From NCBI GenBank assembly GCA_903918555.1, contig CAIXEV010000230.1:1-8598 (forward strand): a DNA stretch of 8,598 nt, written 5' to 3'. This DNA is from an uncultured bacterium. GTDB taxonomy: Bacteria > Planctomycetota > Phycisphaerae > Phycisphaerales > SM1A02. The notes under the pieces are model-generated. The model made no database searches. It saw nothing but the letters and a program-made list of their open reading frames with translations, and was not told where the DNA came from. Each line of letters opens with the position of its first letter. Position 1 is the stretch's first letter. The position numbers were made by a program, and so were the translations under genes. Positions 7,001 to 8,598 of this stretch are shown in pieces.

Positions 7001-7731
7001 CCGTGGCCGAACTCGGCGCGGCCGTGGCCGAACTCGGCGCGCTCGTCGTGCCGGTCTCGAGCGCGGCCGAGCGCACGCTTCGCTACAACGCGGAGACGCG
7101 CGCGAACGCGCGCAAGGTCGAGGTTCTCTCGGGCGGGCGCCTCGGCTACATCCACATCGCCGGCATGGACCAGGCGTCGCTCGATCGCTTCGAGCGCGAC
7201 CTCTACGCGGCGGCGAACGGGCGCGACGGACTCCTCGTCGATGTCCGCAACAACGGCGGCGGCTCGACCGCGGACCGGCTGCTTTCGTCGATCGATGTCC
7301 GTCCGCACGCGTATGTCGTGCCGCGCGAAGGCGACCCGACGCGCACGCGCAGCTATCCGCAGGACCGTCTCTTCATCCAGCGCTACACCATGCCGATGGC
7401 GATGCTCTGCAACGAGAAGAGCTTCTCGAACGCGGAGATCATCTCGCATGCGTTCAAGACGCTCGGCCGCGGCCCGCTCGTCGGCCAGCAGACGGCCGGC
7501 GGCGTGATCTCGACGGGCGCGGAGGCGCTCGTCGACGGCACGACGGTGCGCCTGCCGTTCCGCGGATGGTTCCTCTTCGACGGCACCGACATGGAGGAGA
7601 ACGGCGCGATGCCGGACTTCGTCGTGCCGCAGACGCCCGAGGACGAGACGAAGGGCGCCGACGCGCAGCTCGCGAAGGCGGTCGAGGAACTCATGCGCAA
7701 GCTGCCCGCGAAGAAGAACGAGAAGCCCTGA
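4057..7731 (+). CDS. Exported tricorn protease homologue (S41 family)
   Basis: A serine protease of 1224 residues with tricorn architecture. Tricorn enzymes cut oligopeptides in a chamber gated by beta-propellers. Domain order: signal peptide (basic MNRPNRS, hydrophobic 16-30, likely cleavage AQA|A after residue 32); a propeller with WD40-like SPDG repeats (about 35-410); a Lys/Glu-rich linker (413-493); a second propeller (about 500-655); another Lys/Glu linker (about 655-710); final propeller blades; a helical C1 region with Ser880-His881 in DASHLGV; a PDZ domain (about 898-970); a 21-nt-repeat insert (978-995); and the S41 core with VDVRNNGGGS (1061-1070), NEKSFSNAE (nucleophile Ser1124) and acidic Glu1180/Glu1181 in EENGAMPD. 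All catalytic residues are present. The protein is longer than typical homologues because of the linkers. I chose the ATG at 4057 because it yields a clean signal peptide. ATG 3976 would add 27 Arg-rich residues. Pyrophosphatase follows after 17 bp. The signal peptide suggests periplasmic or outer-compartment action. Confidence 0.93.
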   Translation: MNRPNRSFAPNASRGIAATLLPWTAAVAVAQAATVDLPRHPALSPDGSVVVFSWRGDLWRAPSAGGEAVRLTSNPSIETRSGFTPDGSRIVFESDREGLRNLWSMRPDGSDLRQLTDLDAGFGLSSVGTLRGKPVAFLETTIEGDLYRSSRPYALALDLPAGTIGAPERVHDAFGGAANGSADGALVLFERGGSPWSRRGYTGPDNRNVWVFNTTAGTFGQLTKFAGNDGLPRFIAPDEFVYISDRGLGSQNLHRAKLSAEADSGSRLTDFKDADIHGLAVSADGRTAVFGVLGDLWSIDLTKVGAQPVKLAFTAADDGLVDREFKQVGREVSAAALSPDGKTMAFVALGDVFVRAVEDKSPTRRVTEGDGREREVCWSADGLTLYFVSDRDGSDSIYAATVAETRSEARERGKPKPAAAAQEVKVDEVKVDEVKVEEVKVDEVKVAEVKPAEPAPTAAAEPAKPAEKAPEKSDAKKDEKKDEKKDEKKKDPKFDPARWADAIRFEVKPVTSGADDDRRPVASPDGKALLFTRNLGDLARMDLATGEIRMLRDGWSSDLDYVYSPDGALIAFVESDQDFNADIWIVPADGSKPAVNITRHPDNDAAPRFSADGKILAFLSERTNEEFDAWMVMLDRDLEGLSQRDLDQYFKDAAEAQKKRKPFEPVEPKAKDAAKEGAKEGAKEGAKEGESKEDAAKADAAKPDAPARDPFDGLELEDAYLRVRRVTTALGDETALELAPTGDRLYYSAADGKDRALFSVKYDGSEQKKLAGPVALQGISFTGDKLVAVASGQAQTITPSGEAKTIDISAENEINLAARNEQKLREVSRILGRQFYADPKTKGLDWAALTERFAQLARLARTPDEFDFVANMFIGYLDASHLGVRSMGGEGSTRRAHGRLGVETVAADGGRRITKVLPDSPAALANPALAVGDIVVSVDFEKVDAAKPLEAAFAGKTGQEVFVGFRRAAEKADAAGVELGAAVAELGAAVAELGALVVPVSSAAERTLRYNAETRANARKVEVLSGGRLGYIHIAGMDQASLDRFERDLYAAANGRDGLLVDVRNNGGGSTADRLLSSIDVRPHAYVVPREGDPTRTRSYPQDRLFIQRYTMPMAMLCNEKSFSNAEIISHAFKTLGRGPLVGQQTAGGVISTGAEALVDGTTVRLPFRGWFLFDGTDMEENGAMPDFVVPQTPEDETKGADAQLAKAVEELMRKLPAKKNEKP
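5323..5406 (+). repeat. 15-bp in-frame tandem repeat (EVKVD)n in tricorn linker
   Basis: Five units of 15 bp encode EVKVD, EVKVD, EVKVE, EVKVD and EVKVA, followed by a partial sixth (EVK). The units share GTC/GTG-AAG-GTT and use GAA, GTT and GAT codons, so they are visibly less GC-rich than the surrounding gene. The array lies in the charged linker between the two propellers (residues 423-450). Near identity suggests expansion by slippage. Confidence 0.95.
5482..5526 (+). repeat. 12-bp in-frame tandem repeat (KKDE)n in tricorn linker
   Basis: Three 12-bp units (AAG-AAG-GAC-GAG, the second with two AAA codons) encode KKDEKKDEKKDE and are followed by KKK. It lies in the same linker as the EVKVD array (residues 476-490), just before the second propeller resumes at KFDPARW. 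The polylysine-coding AAG/AAA run is a possible slippage site. Confidence 0.9.
6076..6123 (+). repeat. 12-bp in-frame tandem repeat (AKEG)x4 in tricorn linker
   Basis: Four perfect copies of GCGAAGGAAGGC encode AKEG x4 (residues 674-689) in the second charged linker, followed by degenerate ESKEDAAKADAAK. Zero divergence between units suggests recent expansion. Because the unit is a multiple of three, copy-number change keeps the reading frame. Confidence 0.95.
6988..7041 (+). repeat. 21-bp in-frame tandem repeat (ELGAAVA)n after the PDZ domain
   Basis: Two perfect 21-bp units (GAACTCGGCGCGGCCGTGGC plus C) and a 12-bp partial third encode ELGAAVA-ELGAAVA-ELGA (residues 978-995). The seven-residue period would favour an amphipathic helix. 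It sits between the last PDZ strand (VFVGFRR) and the start of the S41 core, so unlike the other arrays it interrupts a structured junction. Confidence 0.95.
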
Positions 7732-7748
7732 GCCGGACACCAACCCCC

Positions 7749-8369
7749 ATGGCCCACGAGAGGCTTCAATTCAGCGCATGGCGCCCGCACCCATGGCACG
7801 GCCTCTCGGTCGGGCCGAAGGCGCCCGACATCGTGCACGCGTTCATCGAGATCACGCCGTTCGATGTCGTGAAGTACGAGATCGACAAGCAGTCGGGCTA
7901 CATGCGCGTCGACCGGCCGCAGCGCTCGAGCTCGGTGCCGCCGGCGCTGTACGGGTTCGTGCCGCGCACCTACTGCGGCGCGCGCGTGGCGGCGCTGTCG
8001 CCCACGAGCGCGCGCGGCGACGGTGATCCGCTCGACATCTGCGTGGTGACCGAGCGGCCGGTCGACCGCGCCGAGATCATCATGGACGCGCGCGTCCTCG
8101 GCGGAATCCAGATGATCGACGGCGGCGAGGCCGACGACAAGGTCATCGCGGTGCTGCCGAGCGACCCGGTCTACGGGCGCGCGGTGGATCTCGAGGACCT
8201 GCCGAAGGCGCTCATCGACCGCCTGGTTCACTACTTCGCGTCGTACAAGACGATGCCGGGCGAGGAGAACAAGGTCGCGATCCGCGGCACCTACAGCGTC
8301 ACGCACGCATGGCAGGTGGTGCGGGCGTCGATGGAGGACTACGCGGAGCTGATCGCGACGCGCACTTGA
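7749..8369 (+). CDS. ppa: Family I inorganic pyrophosphatase
   Basis: A soluble cytoplasmic enzyme of 206 residues that hydrolyses PPi to two phosphates, pulling biosynthetic reactions forward. The signature DGDPLDI supplies Mg ligands Asp91, Asp93 and Asp96. By alignment from memory to the E. coli enzyme, other active-site equivalents are Lys42 and Glu44 (VKYEIDK), Arg56 (VDRP), Tyr68 (LYGF), Asp124, Asp129 and Lys131 (DGGEADDK), and Tyr166-Lys167. The E. coli Tyr51 position is Pro64 here. The N-terminal HPWHGLSVG and the phrases VDRPQ and LYGFVPRTYCG resemble chlamydial-type pyrophosphatases, which are longer than the E. coli form. The ATG at 7749 is 17 bp after the tricorn stop, so co-transcription is likely. 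No clear Shine-Dalgarno is visible. An ATG at 7779 is out of frame. A frame extending upstream to 7566 lies inside tricorn and is not supported. Confidence 0.96.
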   Translation: MAHERLQFSAWRPHPWHGLSVGPKAPDIVHAFIEITPFDVVKYEIDKQSGYMRVDRPQRSSSVPPALYGFVPRTYCGARVAALSPTSARGDGDPLDICVVTERPVDRAEIIMDARVLGGIQMIDGGEADDKVIAVLPSDPVYGRAVDLEDLPKALIDRLVHYFASYKTMPGEENKVAIRGTYSVTHAWQVVRASMEDYAELIATRT

Positions 8370-8382
8370 GCGGCCGCGGGAA

Positions 8383-8437
8383 ACGGGACCGGCCCGAAGG
8401 GCCGCTCTGTCGTGGGCTCGAGGGGTTCTGCTAGCAC
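8383..8437. repeat. Direct repeat copy 1 with embedded hairpin
   Basis: Layout: ACGGGAC, then a 15-nt hairpin (CGGCCC-GAA-GGGCCG, 8390-8404), CT, then a 31-nt conserved block (8407-8437) starting CTGTCGTGGGCTCGAGGGG and ending GCTAGCAC. The 31-nt block matches copy 2 at 30 of 31 positions. The strand of any function is unknown. Confidence 0.85.
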
Positions 8438-8462
8438 TGCTTCCTCGCTGCGCGAGGAAGCA
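8438..8462. repeat. 10-bp perfect hairpin following repeat copy 1
   Basis: TGCTTCCTCG (8438-8447) pairs with CGAGGAAGCA (8453-8462) around a CTGCG loop, and one further C-G pair can close the loop. CAC just before and GTG just after could lengthen the stem with a one-base bulge. It begins immediately where repeat copy 1 ends. Confidence 0.75.
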
Positions 8463-8470
8463 CGTGGCAC

Positions 8471-8491
8471 CCGCCGGCCGTTGGCCGGCGG
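8471..8491. repeat. 9-bp perfect hairpin, GTT loop
   Basis: CCGCCGGCC (8471-8479) pairs with GGCCGGCGG (8483-8491) around a three-base GTT loop. All-GC stem with no T-tract after it on either strand. Confidence 0.7.
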
Positions 8492-8518
8492 CGTCTTGTG
8501 ACATTCCGGCGTGGATCG

Positions 8519-8541
8519 CCGCCGCTCCGAAGGAGCGGCGG
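8519..8541. repeat. 10-bp perfect hairpin, GAA loop
   Basis: CCGCCGCTCC (8519-8528) pairs with GGAGCGGCGG (8532-8541) around GAA, the same loop as the hairpin inside repeat copy 1. It lies two bases before repeat copy 2. Confidence 0.7.
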
Positions 8542-8543
8542 GT

Positions 8544-8598
8544 ACGGAACCGCCGCTTCGCGGCGCACTGTCGTGGGCTCGAGGGGTTCGGCTAGCAC
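8544..8598. repeat. Direct repeat copy 2 with embedded hairpin (window edge)
   Basis: ACGGAAC, then a 15-nt hairpin (CGCCGC-TTC-GCGGCG, 8551-8565), CA, then the 31-nt conserved block (8568-8598) with a single difference from copy 1 (T8429 versus G8590). The hairpin differs from copy 1 but remains perfectly paired. The block ends exactly at the window end, so the element may continue. Confidence 0.85.

Larger units (their letters stand above)
8370..8598. other. Non-coding tail made of hairpins and a repeat pair
   Basis: No gene is apparent between the pyrophosphatase stop and the window end. The stretch holds five perfect inverted repeats and two copies of a 55-bp direct repeat whose starts are 161 bp apart. 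The hairpin nearest the stop (8390-8404) may double as the terminator for the tricorn-ppa transcript, although it has no T-tract. Confidence 0.7.

Noticed and set aside
3880..7743. A 1287-codon open frame antisense to the whole tricorn gene
   Set aside because: It is the mirror of a GC-rich gene: rich in Arg, Leu, Ala and Glu, with LDFINLDF-type runs that are just the EVKVD array read backwards. It contains no recognisable domain, whereas the sense frame has a full catalytic set.
8383..8598. CRISPR-like repeat pair
   Set aside because: Only two copies are present, the spacing of 161 bp is far too long for a spacer, each unit contains a variable hairpin, and no cas gene is in the window.

Overview
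This is a GC-rich bacterial chromosomal window whose strongest taxonomic hints point to the Planctomycetes-Verrucomicrobia-Chlamydiae side of the tree. It carries LL-diaminopimelate aminotransferase (DapL), a chlamydia-like family I pyrophosphatase (start HPWHGLSVG, later VDRPQ and LYGFVPRTYCG), a secreted tricorn-protease homologue and weak Shine-Dalgarno sites. The placement (perhaps a Phycisphaerae-like planctomycete) is an inference, not a database result. I see no phage, insertion sequence, CRISPR array, tRNA or rRNA.

Layout. The left part holds dapL on the minus strand (75-1313). A palindrome-rich 108-bp gap separates it from a divergent phospholipid-N-methyltransferase-like SAM enzyme (plus, 1422-2102). 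That gene converges, with a 24-bp gap, on an M42 (TET/FrvX-type) metallo-aminopeptidase (minus, 2127-3242). Upstream of the peptidase on the same strand lie a 10-bp terminator hairpin with a UNCG-type loop (3277-3300) and a small unrecognised Ser/Pro-rich protein (3334-3714). A 342-bp gap (3715-4056) contains two divergent matches to the ECF-sigma promoter pattern AAC-N16-CGTA. The right half is a 1224-residue tricorn protease homologue with a signal peptide (plus, 4057-7731). It is followed after 17 bp by inorganic pyrophosphatase (plus, 7749-8369), probably in the same transcript. The last 229 bp are non-coding and hold several hairpins plus two copies of a 55-bp repeat, the second cut by the window end.

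How the genes relate. Most are housekeeping: lysine and peptidoglycan precursor synthesis, membrane lipid modification, peptide degradation and phosphate metabolism. The one functional link I can argue is proteolytic. Tricorn-type proteases cut oligopeptides and M42 aminopeptidases trim peptides to amino acids. However, this tricorn is predicted to be exported and the M42 enzyme has no signal peptide, so they probably act in different compartments.

Less ordinary features: (1) the 3' repeat pair, whose embedded 6-bp hairpin differs between copies by two compensated base-pair swaps and an inverted loop; (2) four separate in-frame tandem repeat arrays in the tricorn gene; (3) two mutually exclusive hairpins sharing one strand ahead of the M42 gene; (4) the possible divergent ECF promoter pair; (5) a short Ser/Pro tract that would read as a perfect transmembrane segment in another frame.
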